A DNA stretch of 64,000 bases from Actinophytocola sp035995025. Its GTDB lineage: Bacteria > Actinomycetota > Actinomycetes > Mycobacteriales > Pseudonocardiaceae. Positions 7,959 to 16,591 of the stretch are shown here, in pieces. The translations under genes and the position numbers were made by a program. Below the pieces are notes generated by a model. That model worked only from the letters and a program-made list of their open reading frames with translations, was not told the DNA's origin and ran no database searches. Numbering within the stretch: the stretch's first letter is position 1; each line of letters opens with the position of its first letter. Where the stretch lies: positions 1-64,000 of the forward strand of contig DASYKY010000027.1 in the NCBI GenBank assembly GCA_035995025.1, given 5' to 3'.

Positions 7959-8621
7959 CTACCTGACGGATTCGAAGTCCCACTCGCCATGAAACATCTC
8001 GATGAAGTCGGCCATGAACTGATGACGTTCGCACGCGAGCTTCCGGCCTGCATCAGTCTGCATGCGCTTCTTGAGGAGAAGGAGCTTCTCATGAAAATGG
8101 TTGATGGTTGTACCGCGATGATGTTGATACTCGGTGGCCGACGCGTGCATGACTTCTCGCACGGACGGGTCGTGAATGGGCCTCTGCACAAACCCGCCGT
8201 AAGCAAACGTCCGGGCTATCCCGATCGCTCCCATGGCATCCAGCCGGTCGGCATCCTGCACGCAGCTTCCTTCGACCGACTGCGACAGCTCGTCCACATT
8301 GGCACCGCGGAAGGACATTCGCCGGATTATCTCGGCGACGTCGGTGACGATCCGGCGATCGACGCTCTGAGCGCACAGCCATTCCGTCGCTGCGCGCGGC
8401 CCCGACTCGCGGTCGCCGGTGAACTTATAGTCGTCGACGTCGTGCAGGAGCGCCGCGAGCTCGACAACAAATGTGTCCGCACACTCATCGGAAGCAATGT
8501 AGAGGGCCGTTCGTCGTACTCGATCCACATGCCACCAGTCGTGGCCGGTCGGCTCGGCGCCGAGCCGACCGCGAACGAACTCCGCTGTCCTCGCGATCAC
8601 ATCCTGCCTGGATGAATCCAT
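7959..8621 (-). CDS. YedJ-like HD-domain phosphohydrolase
   Basis: HD-superfamily protein of 220 residues. Metal-site motifs are HDWWHVDRV (residue about 27), the HD pair in LAALLHDVDDYKF (about 60) and the downstream D in VQDADRLDAMGAIGIARTFA (about 120). The order and the end NHFHEKLLLLKKRMQT resemble the uncharacterised E. coli phosphohydrolase YedJ. It is probably a metal-dependent nucleotide or phosphoester hydrolase with unknown substrate. The stretch is clearly poorer in G+C than its neighbours (31 of 60 bases from 8041), which suggests transfer. It converges with lacI. Confidence 0.75.
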   Translation of the reverse strand: MDSSRQDVIARTAEFVRGRLGAEPTGHDWWHVDRVRRTALYIASDECADTFVVELAALLHDVDDYKFTGDRESGPRAATEWLCAQSVDRRIVTDVAEIIRRMSFRGANVDELSQSVEGSCVQDADRLDAMGAIGIARTFAYGGFVQRPIHDPSVREVMHASATEYQHHRGTTINHFHEKLLLLKKRMQTDAGRKLACERHQFMADFIEMFHGEWDFESVR

Positions 8622-8713
8622 TCACAGGCTCCACAGGTGAGGTCGGCACCGAACTCCAGAGGGCCTCAGGCTAGCGCGCTCCGAGCGGTGATCAAGCGTT
8701 TCGGACGGGCGTG

Positions 8714-9451
8714 TCACGACCAGATCTTTCTGACCACGAGATCGCAGAACTGCTCGACCGAGTACTCCGTGGCACGCGCGTAACCAATCGATGGACTCAA
8801 GCCGGGCACGACTACGTTCTCGACTATGTACGGCAGGACATACCCGCCCCGCTGTTGTTGCATGCGAGCCAGTACGGCACGCCATTCCCAGTTACCGGCC
8901 CACTTCGATGCCACGAAGGCCGGCGACAGCAGCACCACCGCAAACCGGCTTTTGGTGAAGTACGTACTGTGCAGGTAGGTCGCCAGATCTTCGCCGAGCA
9001 GCGCGTGCTGGTGATCCTTGTCGTAGAAGACACGAAGACCCGCGGCCTTCAGACGATGGCTGATCTGCTCCGCCACCTTGCGGTCCGGGCCACCGAAGGA
9101 GATGACGACGTCGTATTCGTACTCCGCCTTGGCAAGGGACCGCGCTCGACCTCTGAACTGCGCCGCCGTGATCTCATTGCTCGCGAGATCGGCGGACAGG
9201 GCCACGACAGCACGCAACGCGAGTGCGGACGCCCACGAGACGCCGGTTCGCCTGTCGACCGCCGCAATCGGGCCCAGCCACGCCGATTGCCGGATGTCGA
9301 ACGTTGACAAGAGCTCGCCGCCCAGTTGGGCGTTGACCGGATTCATCGGCGACGCCCAACTCCGAACACACAGGTAAAGAAGTGGCCGCCACAAGACCGT
9401 GTGCCACATCGGTTGGCGATAGTTGAAGACGGGCTCGTCTTCGATGCGCAA
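8714..9451 (-). CDS. TIR-domain protein, probable 3' part of a frameshifted toroid-TIR gene
   Basis: As written, 245 residues from a TTG start with a poor ribosome site. Residues about 110-245 form a TIR domain: YDVVISFGGPDRKVAEQIS (box 1), LRVFYDKD, FAVVLLSPAFVASKW, then the likely catalytic Glu in NWEWRAVL and a QQRGGYVLPYIV strand. TIR domains of this kind cleave NAD+ or make signalling nucleotides in antiphage defence. The first 100 residues (RIEDEPVFNYRQPMWHTVLW...) look like a continuation of the toroid repeats of the upstream gene. The frame is open to 9592, well above the start, so the gene probably lost one base near 9511. Lower G+C than the core. Confidence 0.7.
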   Translation of the reverse strand: MRIEDEPVFNYRQPMWHTVLWRPLLYLCVRSWASPMNPVNAQLGGELLSTFDIRQSAWLGPIAAVDRRTGVSWASALALRAVVALSADLASNEITAAQFRGRARSLAKAEYEYDVVISFGGPDRKVAEQISHRLKAAGLRVFYDKDHQHALLGEDLATYLHSTYFTKSRFAVVLLSPAFVASKWAGNWEWRAVLARMQQQRGGYVLPYIVENVVVPGLSPSIGYARATEYSVEQFCDLVVRKIWS

Positions 9452-9465
9452 CCTGCCATAGCCGT

Positions 9466-10290
9466 TCAGGCACTGCGAGAGCAGATACCCGCGCGCGTCG
9501 ATGGATTCGTCACTTCGACCACGTGATTGCTCAAGAACGTGAGGGCGAGAATGCGTTGCATCACCGAGGCGTGCGCCAGGGACATCTCCGTTTCAACGAA
9601 GCGTGTGGCCAGGCGCAGCGATTCGCGAACTGTCACGTCACCGCCGAGGCCGGCGGACCGTACCCTGGTCAACGCCAGTGTCGGATAGAACGTGTAGACG
9701 AGCGCCGGTTCCTCACCGGGCCGAAGTGGCCAGCCTCCTGACCTGTCCTGTCGCTCCAGCAGCGCGCCGAGCAGATCCGTGATCTCACGGCGAAACCTCC
9801 GGGCAAGGACCTTGCGCTGCAGGAGACCGAACAACAGCTGCGACATCGCCCAATTCGTGGCCCCGGCCTTCGGGTTTCGGTCGTGACCTCTGACCTGACC
9901 GTTCCGGCCGACGAGGGACGCTGCCGCCACGACCACCGGATCCACTAGCCGAGGTGACAAGTCAGGTATGCCACTGATGCCGGCCACCAAGCCGCCGGCA
10001 GAGGCAGACGAGTGGGCGTTCTGACCGAACTCGTGTGCCTCGAACCGGCCTCCGGACAACATCGCGCGCCTGACCAGAGATTGCGCGATGTGCTCGATTG
10101 AGGCAACGCCGAGTAGCTCCGCCGCCAGCCCCAGCGTCGGAGAACGGTCGATCGCTCCATCGGGTCGCATGCCGGAGTTCCGCACTGCAATCACCTGCCG
10201 CAACGTCACCAACGGTAACGCCGCTGTGCGCATGCGGGTATCTCCGATTTCCCACATCAGATCCTGATGCGGATCTGATGCGGGCGTCAT
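9466..10290 (-). CDS. Prenyltransferase/squalene-cyclase-like toroid protein, 5' part of a broken toroid-TIR gene
   Basis: 274 residues without membrane segments. ALLERQDRSGGWPLRPGEEP is a QDxxGGWP-type repeat of the alpha/alpha-toroid (squalene cyclase, prenyltransferase) fold, and NPKAGATNWAMSQLLFGLLQ and YTFYPTLALTRV look like further toroid helices. I do not see the acid DxDD motif of real cyclases, so it is more likely a sensor or scaffold. The last about 15 residues (NPSTRAGICSRSA) do not fit, while the minus-one frame supplies a good continuation into the TIR gene. The start is uncertain: ATG at 10290 or an internal ATG. A 9-bp inverted repeat (10255-10263/10272-10280) lies inside the first codons. 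It lies 15 bp after a lipase gene. Confidence 0.55.
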   Translation of the reverse strand: MTPASDPHQDLMWEIGDTRMRTAALPLVTLRQVIAVRNSGMRPDGAIDRSPTLGLAAELLGVASIEHIAQSLVRRAMLSGGRFEAHEFGQNAHSSASAGGLVAGISGIPDLSPRLVDPVVVAAASLVGRNGQVRGHDRNPKAGATNWAMSQLLFGLLQRKVLARRFRREITDLLGALLERQDRSGGWPLRPGEEPALVYTFYPTLALTRVRSAGLGGDVTVRESLRLATRFVETEMSLAHASVMQRILALTFLSNHVVEVTNPSTRAGICSRSA

Positions 10291-10305
10291 CCAGGCGAAT
10301 GTCTG

Positions 10306-11160
10306 CTAGCCGGCTGCGACGGCAGCGCCGACCACCTGGGCCATGCCCTGCATGCCGCGGGCGTTGGGGTGCAGCGGGGCCGCCAGGTTGGCCGGGATGA
10401 ACGGTTCCACCCAGCGGACCGAGCCCGGTGTGCAGACGTCGTGGCCGACGCCCGGGGTGCGAATGTCCACATAGGTCGCACCGTGCGTGGCGGCGGTGTC
10501 CGCGAGGACCTGGTTCAGCTGGTCCACCTTCGCCTGGATGTAGGTCGCGTCGCGGCCCCACAGCTGCACGCTCGGGTAGCAGCCGCCGGCGCGGATGTAG
10601 TACGTGTAGCCGACCACGAGGATCCGCGCGGAAGGCGACCGCGAATGGATGCCGTCCAGGACCGCCGCCACGCGCGGCGCCACAGCGGCGACGCGCTCGC
10701 CGTACACGTCGCGGCCGCCCGCGGTGTTCTCCTCCGCGCACGAGTCGCCGAACGGGGGCGGCAGCAGGTTCAGGCACGACTGCGCGAGACCGGTGAGGCC
10801 CGCGTCGTTGCCGCCGATCTGCAGCGTCACGACCGACGTGTCCGGGGTCAGGGCGTTGAACTGCGGCGCCGCGGTACCGAGGTCGGTCTCCTGCGGGTTC
10901 GTCATGTCGACGGTGTCCGCGCCGGAGCACGTGACGTCGGTGATGGGCAGGCCCAGCTGCCGGGCGACGAGCTTCGGGTAGTTCGCCGTGGATCGGAGGC
11001 AGCCGAGGAAGCTCAGGTCGGGGTTCGGGATCAGCGGGCCCGACGCGGCCGAGTCACCGAGGGCGACGTACCGGCCCGGCGCCGCGGACGCGACCCCGGC
11101 GGGCAGGAACGAGGCGAGCAGGACGACCGCGAACGCGGGCAGCAGACGGCGGAGCATCAT
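10306..11160 (-). CDS. Secreted SGNH/GDSL-type lipase or esterase
   Basis: 284 residues with a signal peptide (MMLRRLLPAFAVVLLASFLP, cleavage near ASA-AP). SGNH blocks are seen in order: GDSAASG with the nucleophile Ser (about residue 38), the Gly block, GGNDAG (about 115), and the catalytic His in LHPNARGM near residue 265. Cys pairs (GCLRS, VTCSGAD, QSCLN/DSCAEE, GGCYP/DVCTPG) fit an extracellular Streptomyces-type lipase. The ATG at 11160 has GGAGG 8 nt upstream; the in-frame GTG at 11169 overlaps that ribosome site and is rejected. The substrate is unknown. Confidence 0.88.
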   Translation of the reverse strand: MMLRRLLPAFAVVLLASFLPAGVASAAPGRYVALGDSAASGPLIPNPDLSFLGCLRSTANYPKLVARQLGLPITDVTCSGADTVDMTNPQETDLGTAAPQFNALTPDTSVVTLQIGGNDAGLTGLAQSCLNLLPPPFGDSCAEENTAGGRDVYGERVAAVAPRVAAVLDGIHSRSPSARILVVGYTYYIRAGGCYPSVQLWGRDATYIQAKVDQLNQVLADTAATHGATYVDIRTPGVGHDVCTPGSVRWVEPFIPANLAAPLHPNARGMQGMAQVVGAAVAAG

Positions 11161-11226
11161 CGTCGACACCTCCAGCAGGGATGTGAACGAGTGTCACGTC
11201 CCCGCCGGAGGCTTGTCCATCACCCA

Positions 11227-12726
11227 CTAGGAGGCAGTTACCCGCTCCCGCGACGGGAACAGCCGGCGGATCAGCGGCCACAGCAGCACGACCGCCACGA
11301 TCACGTACACCGTCACCGAGAACGTCGTGTTCACCAGGCCCGTCAGCGAGCCGTCGCTGATCTGCAGCGCGCGGCGCATCTGCTGCTCGGCCGCCGGCCC
11401 GAGGATCGCGCCCAGGATCGCCGGCAGCACCGGCAGCCCGTAGCGGCGCATCGCGAACCCGAGCGCGCCGATCACGAACAGCACGATCAGGTCGACCACC
11501 TGCCCCGACACCGCGTACGCGCCGACCGAGGCGAAGAACAGGATCCCCGCGTACAGGTACGGCCGCGGGATCGCCAGCAGCTTCGACCACACCGGCGCCA
11601 TCGGCAGGTTCAGCACCAGCAGCAGCACCGTGCCGACGAACAGCGACGCGATCAGCCCCCACACCAGGTCCGGCTCGCGCTCGAACAGCAGCGGCCCCGG
11701 CTGGATCCCGTACTGCTGGAACGCCGCCAGCATCACGGCGGCCGTCGCCGTCGTCGGCAGGCCCAGCGTCAGCATCGTGACCAGCGTGCCCGACGCGGAC
11801 GCCGACGCCGTCGACTCCGGGCCCGCCACGCCCTCGATCGCGCCCGAGCCGAACTCGTCGCGGTGCTTGGAGAGACGCTTCTCCGTGGCGTAGGACAGGA
11901 ACGTCGGGATCTCCGCGCCACCGGCCGGGATCGCGCCGAACGGGAACCCGATCAGCGGCCCGCGCAGCCACGGCTTCCACGTCCGCCGCAGGTCCTCGCG
12001 GCCCAGCCACGGGCGGCCCACCGGGATCGGCCCGCCCGGCTGGTGCCGCAGCCGCGACGCCACCCACAGCGACTCGCCGACCGCGAACAACCCGACCGCG
12101 ACGATGACCACGTCGATGCCGTCGGCCAGTGCCAGCGAGCCGAACGTCAGCCGTGACTGGCCGGTCATCTCGTCCAGGCCGACCAGCCCGATCGTGAGGC
12201 CGATCAGCAGCGACGCGAACCCGCGCACCCGGGAACGGCCGAGCACCGACGTGACCGCGATGAACGCCAGGAGCATCACCGCGAAGTAGTCCGGCGCGCC
12301 AAGGTCCACCGCGAGCGACGCGACCACCGGCGCCAGCAGCACCAGCGCCATCGTGCCGACCATGGCGCCCACGAAGTGCCCGATCGCCGCCGCCGCGAGC
12401 GCTTGCGACCCGCGGCCCTGCTTGGCCATCTGGTTGCCCTCGATCGCCGTGACCACCGAGGCCGACTCGCCGGGCGTGTTCAGCAGGATCGACGTCGTCG
12501 AGCCGCCGAACATGCCGCCGTAGTAGATGCCGGCGAACATGATCATCGCGGCGACCGGCTCCAGCCCGTAGGTCACCGGCAGCAGCAGCGCCACCGCCAT
12601 CGCGGGCCCGATGCCCGGCAGCACGCCGATGAACGTGCCGAGCAGCACGCCGATCGCGGCCAGCAGCAGGTTGGTGGGCGTCAGCGCGGTGCCGAAGCCG
12701 TCGATCAGCTGGCTCAGGGAGTCCAT
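11227..12726 (-). CDS. tctA: Tripartite tricarboxylate transporter large permease (TctA)
   Basis: Membrane protein of 499 residues with about 11-12 hydrophobic segments. It carries the family block PGIGPAMAVALLLPVTYGLEP near residue 40 and GGMFGGSTTSILLNTPGE near residue 70, plus GLPTTATAAVML in the second half; these are hallmark TctA repeats. It forms the large channel subunit of a Na+- or H+-coupled, binding-protein-dependent carboxylate importer. It follows tctB by 2 bp in a tctCBA operon on the minus strand. Citrate-like substrates are usual for the family; the real one is unknown. Confidence 0.93.
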   Translation of the reverse strand: MDSLSQLIDGFGTALTPTNLLLAAIGVLLGTFIGVLPGIGPAMAVALLLPVTYGLEPVAAMIMFAGIYYGGMFGGSTTSILLNTPGESASVVTAIEGNQMAKQGRGSQALAAAAIGHFVGAMVGTMALVLLAPVVASLAVDLGAPDYFAVMLLAFIAVTSVLGRSRVRGFASLLIGLTIGLVGLDEMTGQSRLTFGSLALADGIDVVIVAVGLFAVGESLWVASRLRHQPGGPIPVGRPWLGREDLRRTWKPWLRGPLIGFPFGAIPAGGAEIPTFLSYATEKRLSKHRDEFGSGAIEGVAGPESTASASASGTLVTMLTLGLPTTATAAVMLAAFQQYGIQPGPLLFEREPDLVWGLIASLFVGTVLLLVLNLPMAPVWSKLLAIPRPYLYAGILFFASVGAYAVSGQVVDLIVLFVIGALGFAMRRYGLPVLPAILGAILGPAAEQQMRRALQISDGSLTGLVNTTFSVTVYVIVAVVLLWPLIRRLFPSRERVTAS

Positions 12727-12728
12727 GC

Positions 12729-13241
12729 CTACAGCACCTCCATCAGCGGGCCACCGGGCAGCGGCACCCCGAGCAGGTTGTTGAACACCAGGTAGGTGGC
12801 GATGGAGAGCGCCGCGGCGATCAGCGGGTCACGCACGAGGCCGCGGCTGCCGAGCGCGTACGCGGCGCCCCAGAACAGGATCGCGCCGGAGATGGGAAAG
12901 CCGACGACGCCGATCAGCGCCGCGTTCGCGAGGAACGCCGCGGACAGCAGCAGCACGGTCCGCCAGTCGCTCGGCGCGGCCAGGTCGACGTCCTCGCCGG
13001 TCTCCGACTCGCCGCGCACGCCGCGCAGCACGTCCCGCGCCAGCAGCGCGGCGACCACGAGCAGCAGCACGCCGACGACGACGGGCACCGCCTTCGGGCC
13101 GACCGGGCCGCGCTGCGCGAAGTCGGTGGGGATGCGGACCGCGTCGGTCAGCACCAGCACGCCGAGCACGACCAGCAGCGCGCACATGCCCAGCTCGGAA
13201 CGGTCGGCGCGCGACCCGGTCCGCTCCTCGGTGACGGTCAT
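12729..13241 (-). CDS. tctB: Tripartite tricarboxylate transporter small permease (TctB)
   Basis: 170 residues with four predicted membrane helices (LGMCALLVVLGVLVLTDAV, VVVGVLLLVVAALL, VLLLSAAFLANAALIGVVG, LIAAALSIATYLVFNNLLG) and an acidic loop after the second helix, the TctB layout. The ATG at 13241 overlaps the tctC stop (ATGA). Small membrane subunit working with TctA. Confidence 0.9.
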   Translation of the reverse strand: MTVTEERTGSRADRSELGMCALLVVLGVLVLTDAVRIPTDFAQRGPVGPKAVPVVVGVLLLVVAALLARDVLRGVRGESETGEDVDLAAPSDWRTVLLLSAAFLANAALIGVVGFPISGAILFWGAAYALGSRGLVRDPLIAAALSIATYLVFNNLLGVPLPGGPLMEVL

Positions 13242-14224
13242 TGCAGCCCCAGCTCGGTCAGCACGGTCTCCACCTGGTCGTCCTGGTCGGCGAGGAACTC
13301 GCCGAACTCGTCGCCGGTCTGGAACGCCTTCGTCCAGCCGTTGCGCTCCAGCGCGTCGCGCCACTGCGGGGTGTCCTGCAGGTCGGTGAACAGGTCGACC
13401 AGCTTGCGCTGGTCGCCCGCCGAGATGCCGGGCGGCGCGACGACGCCGCGCCAGTTCGTGAACTCGACGTCCACTCCGGACTCGACGAGCGTGGGCCCGT
13501 CGATGCCCTCCATCCGCTCCTTGCTGGTGACCGCGAGGACGCGCAGCTCGCCCGCCTCGATCTGGTCGCGGGACTCGCCGACGCCGGAGACGCCGACCGC
13601 GACCTTGCCGCCGAGCACGGACGCGAGCAGCTCGCCGCCGCCGTCGAACGGCACGTAATTCACCGACTTGGGGGTGACCCCGGCGCCCTTCGCGAACAGC
13701 ATCGCGGCGAGGTGGTCGGGGCCGCCGGGCGAGGACCCGCCGCCGACCGGGACGTCACCGGGGTCCGCCTGCCACGCCTTCACCAGGTCGGCGACCGTCT
13801 TGTACGGGGAGTCCTTCGCCACCACGACGATGTCCGGCTCCTCGATGAGCTTGCAGATCGGCGTGGTGTCCTGAAGCGACGATGGCGAGTTGTTGGTGTG
13901 CACGCTGCCCACCACGCCGAGTCCCATGGACATGACCATCTTGTCGTTGCCGCGCTCGCTGACGAGCCGGCCGAGCCCGACGGTGCCGCCCGCGCCGGGC
14001 AGGTTGAACACCTCGACATTGCGCGAGAGGTCGCCCTCCTCCATGGCCTTCGCGGCGGTGCGGGCGGTGACGTCGTAGCCGCCGCCGGGCGAGTTGGGCA
14101 CCATGACACGCAGTCCGCGCACCTGGCTGCCCGGCGCGTCGTCCGACCCGGAGCTGACCAGCGGTGGGATCACCAGGACGGCCGCGAGGGCGGCGAGACC
14201 GGCGACCAACGGTTTCCCTTGCAT
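13238..14224 (-). CDS. tctC: Tripartite tricarboxylate transporter substrate-binding protein (TctC/Bug)
   Basis: 328 residues with an N-terminal signal or anchor segment (LVAGLAALAAVLVIPPLV) and no lipobox Cys. Bug-family features: VMVPNSPGGGYDVTARTAA, NLPGAGGTVGLGRL, and GGSSPGGPDHLAAMLFAKGAG in the middle. It captures a carboxylate outside the membrane for TctAB. The ATG at 14224 has GAGAGG upstream. It is the first gene of tctCBA and lies head-to-head with the sensor kinase gene across 128 bp, which suggests that the two-component system controls it. Confidence 0.9.
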   Translation of the reverse strand: MQGKPLVAGLAALAAVLVIPPLVSSGSDDAPGSQVRGLRVMVPNSPGGGYDVTARTAAKAMEEGDLSRNVEVFNLPGAGGTVGLGRLVSERGNDKMVMSMGLGVVGSVHTNNSPSSLQDTTPICKLIEEPDIVVVAKDSPYKTVADLVKAWQADPGDVPVGGGSSPGGPDHLAAMLFAKGAGVTPKSVNYVPFDGGGELLASVLGGKVAVGVSGVGESRDQIEAGELRVLAVTSKERMEGIDGPTLVESGVDVEFTNWRGVVAPPGISAGDQRKLVDLFTDLQDTPQWRDALERNGWTKAFQTGDEFGEFLADQDDQVETVLTELGLQ

Positions 14225-14352
14225 CGGAGCCTCTCTGCTCGATACCCGTGCCTCGCATCGTGCCCAGGCCGTGGCGGTCGCGTCGCGTTGCGCGCGCAAC
14301 GGTCGTTGTGGTCGTTGTGTTCACGCGACGCGCTTGCGCGCTGGGTGACACT

Positions 14353-15903
14353 GTGTCGGTGGCGGACCGCGGTTCCCTGTCCCGGCAGCTGCTCGGCTGG
14401 CAGTTGCTGATCGTCGCGACCCTCGTCGGGGCGGTCGCGCTGTTCTCCGGGTTCCAGGCGTCGAAGTCCTTCCGGGACACCGAGGGCCGCCGGATGCTGT
14501 CGATCGCCGAGGACGTGGCGGCGACGGGCGGGGTGCGCGAGGCGCTCGCGGACCCGTTGCGCCACCACCAGCTGCCGACGTTCGCGGAGAGCGCGCGGAA
14601 CCTGTCCGGCGCGGCGTCCGTCGTGATCGCCGACGCCGGCCGGACCGTGCTGACCTCGCCGGACCCCGCACAGCTCGGCGAGCCGCTGCCGATCGGCGAG
14701 AGCATGATCCCGTCCGGCCGGTCGTGGGTCGGCGTGGTCGGCGACTCGCTCGTCGCGCACGTGCCGGTGATGAACAAGTTCGGCGACGTGATCGGGATCG
14801 TGGCGGCGGGCCAGGACCTGCCGACGTTCTTGGAGGGGATCGTGCAGTCGCCCGAGGAGGGGCTGCTGATCGTCTCGATCGCGACCGTGCTCGGCGTGGT
14901 CGGCTCGGCGCTGGTGGCGCGGCGGGTGAAGCGGCAGACGTTCGGCCTGGAGCCGCTGGAGATCGCCGGGCTGGTGGAACACCGGGAGGCGATGCTGCAC
15001 GGCATCCGCGAGGGCGTCGTCGGGCTCGACCGGTCCGGCCGGATCACGCTGGTCAACGACCAGGCACGCCGGCTGCTGTCGCTGCCGGCGGATGCGGTGG
15101 GCCGGTCGGTCGAGGAGCTGTCGCTGAACGACCGGCTGGTCGACGTGCTGACCGGCCGCGCGGGTGGCGCGGACCAGATCGTGCTGCGCCGCGGCCGGGT
15201 GCTGATTATGAACCGGATGCCGATCTCGTTGCGGGAGCACGAGATCGGCGCGGTCGTGACGCTGCGGGACCGCACGGAGATCGTGACGCTGGAACACGAG
15301 CTGGACACGACGCGGAGCACGACCGACGCGCTGCGGGCGCAGGCGCACGAGTTCACCAACCGCCTGCACACGATCGCCGGGCTGATCGAGCTGGGCGAGT
15401 TCGACGAGGTGCGCCGCTACGTCGACCGGGTGAGCCACACGCGCGAGGCGTGGCAGGCGGAGGTCGGCGACCGGGTCACCGACACCGCGGTGGCCGCGCT
15501 GCTGGTCGCGAAGGCCAGCGTGGCGGCGGAGCGCGGGGTCGGGCTGCGGCTGACACCGCGGTCCCGGCTATCCACAGTGGACGAGCAGCTGTCGGCGGAC
15601 CTGGTGACGGTCATCGGGAACCTCGTGGACAACGCGCTGGACGCGGCGGACGAGTGGATCGAGGTCGACCTCACGCAGACGGCGGACGAGGTGTGCGTGG
15701 TGGTGACGGACTCCGGGCCGGGGGTGGCGCCGGACCTGGCGGAGGAGGTGTTCCGGCACGGCTTCACCACCAAGGCGGCCGAGCAGGGTGAGCGCGGGCT
15801 TGGCCTGGCGCTGACCCGGCAGACGTGCCTGCGCCGCGCGGGCTCGATCTGCGTGGACGGCTCGGTGTTCACCGCCCGCCTGCCGAGCGGGGCGCTGCGG
15901 TGA
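14353..15903 (+). CDS. CitA/DcuS-type sensor histidine kinase
   Basis: 516 residues from a GTG start. TM1 is at about residues 13-33, followed by a periplasmic PAS-like sensor domain, TM2 at about 175-195, a cytoplasmic PAS domain (about 210-320), then the Spo0B-type H-box AQAHEFTNRLHTIAGLIELG and a HATPase with NLVDNALDAA, DSGPGV and GERGLGLAL. This is the architecture of carboxylate sensors such as CitA, DcuS and TctE-like kinases. It overlaps its response regulator by 4 bp (GTGA). Divergent to tctCBA, so it probably senses the transported carboxylate. Confidence 0.9.
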   Translation: MSVADRGSLSRQLLGWQLLIVATLVGAVALFSGFQASKSFRDTEGRRMLSIAEDVAATGGVREALADPLRHHQLPTFAESARNLSGAASVVIADAGRTVLTSPDPAQLGEPLPIGESMIPSGRSWVGVVGDSLVAHVPVMNKFGDVIGIVAAGQDLPTFLEGIVQSPEEGLLIVSIATVLGVVGSALVARRVKRQTFGLEPLEIAGLVEHREAMLHGIREGVVGLDRSGRITLVNDQARRLLSLPADAVGRSVEELSLNDRLVDVLTGRAGGADQIVLRRGRVLIMNRMPISLREHEIGAVVTLRDRTEIVTLEHELDTTRSTTDALRAQAHEFTNRLHTIAGLIELGEFDEVRRYVDRVSHTREAWQAEVGDRVTDTAVAALLVAKASVAAERGVGLRLTPRSRLSTVDEQLSADLVTVIGNLVDNALDAADEWIEVDLTQTADEVCVVVTDSGPGVAPDLAEEVFRHGFTTKAAEQGERGLGLALTRQTCLRRAGSICVDGSVFTARLPSGALR

Positions 15904-16571
15904 TCCGGGTACTCGTCGTGGACGACGACTTCATGGTGGCGAAGGTCCACAGTGGATACGTGGCGCGGACGCCGGGCTTCGAGGTGGCGGGCGTGGCACA
16001 CACCGGCGCGGACGCGCTGCGGGCCGTGTCGGACCTGCGCCCGCACCTCGTGCTGCTGGACATCTACCTGCCGGACATGGACGGCGTCAGGGTGCTGCGC
16101 GCGCTGCGCTCCGGCGGCGTCGCGGACACCGACGTCATCGTGATCAGCGCGGCGACCGATGTGGACACCGTGCGCGCGGCCATGCGCGGCGGGGTGCTGC
16201 ACTACCTGATCAAGCCGTTCACGTACGCGGCGCTGCACGACCAGCTGCGCCATTTCGCCCTGCTGCAGGACCGGTTGGCGAGCCTGTCCGAGGCCGGTCA
16301 GTCCGATGTGGACCAGGTGTTCGGCGCGCGCCCCGGCTCCGCCCTGCCGAAGGGCCTCACGCCGGAGACGCTGCGGATCGTGGCGGCGGAGCTGCGCGAC
16401 GCGTCACCGGACCTGTCGGCCGCGGAGTGCGCGGCGCGGACGTCGCTGTCCCGGGTGAGCACACGGCGGTACCTGGAACACTTCGTGACCACGGGACAAG
16501 CGGACGTGCGACTGCGGTACGGGGGAACGGGCCGCCCGGAACGCCGCTACTTCTGGCTCGACCACCGCTGA
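15900..16571 (+). CDS. CitB/DcuR-type response regulator
   Basis: 223 residues from a GTG start overlapping the kinase stop. The receiver domain has the acidic pocket VVDDD (residue 7-10), the phosphorylated Asp in LLDIYLPDMDGV (about 54), the switch Thr/Ser in VISAATD and Lys in LIKPFTYAAL. A C-terminal helix-turn-helix (AAECAARTSLSRVSTRRYLEH) binds DNA, as in CitB/DcuR regulators. Expected target: the tctC-kinase intergenic region at 14225-14352. Confidence 0.92.
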   Translation: MIRVLVVDDDFMVAKVHSGYVARTPGFEVAGVAHTGADALRAVSDLRPHLVLLDIYLPDMDGVRVLRALRSGGVADTDVIVISAATDVDTVRAAMRGGVLHYLIKPFTYAALHDQLRHFALLQDRLASLSEAGQSDVDQVFGARPGSALPKGLTPETLRIVAAELRDASPDLSAAECAARTSLSRVSTRRYLEHFVTTGQADVRLRYGGTGRPERRYFWLDHR

Positions 16572-16591
16572 TCGCCAGGCCAGCGCGGTCG

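Noticed and set aside
9466..9592. Programmed frameshift joining toroid and TIR
   Set aside because: No slippery heptamer and no clear stimulatory structure in the overlap; a lost base or sequence error is simpler.
10255..10280. 9-bp inverted repeat (CATCAGATC/GATCTGATG) as an operator
   Set aside because: It lies within the first codons of the toroid gene and could be chance; kept only as a note there.
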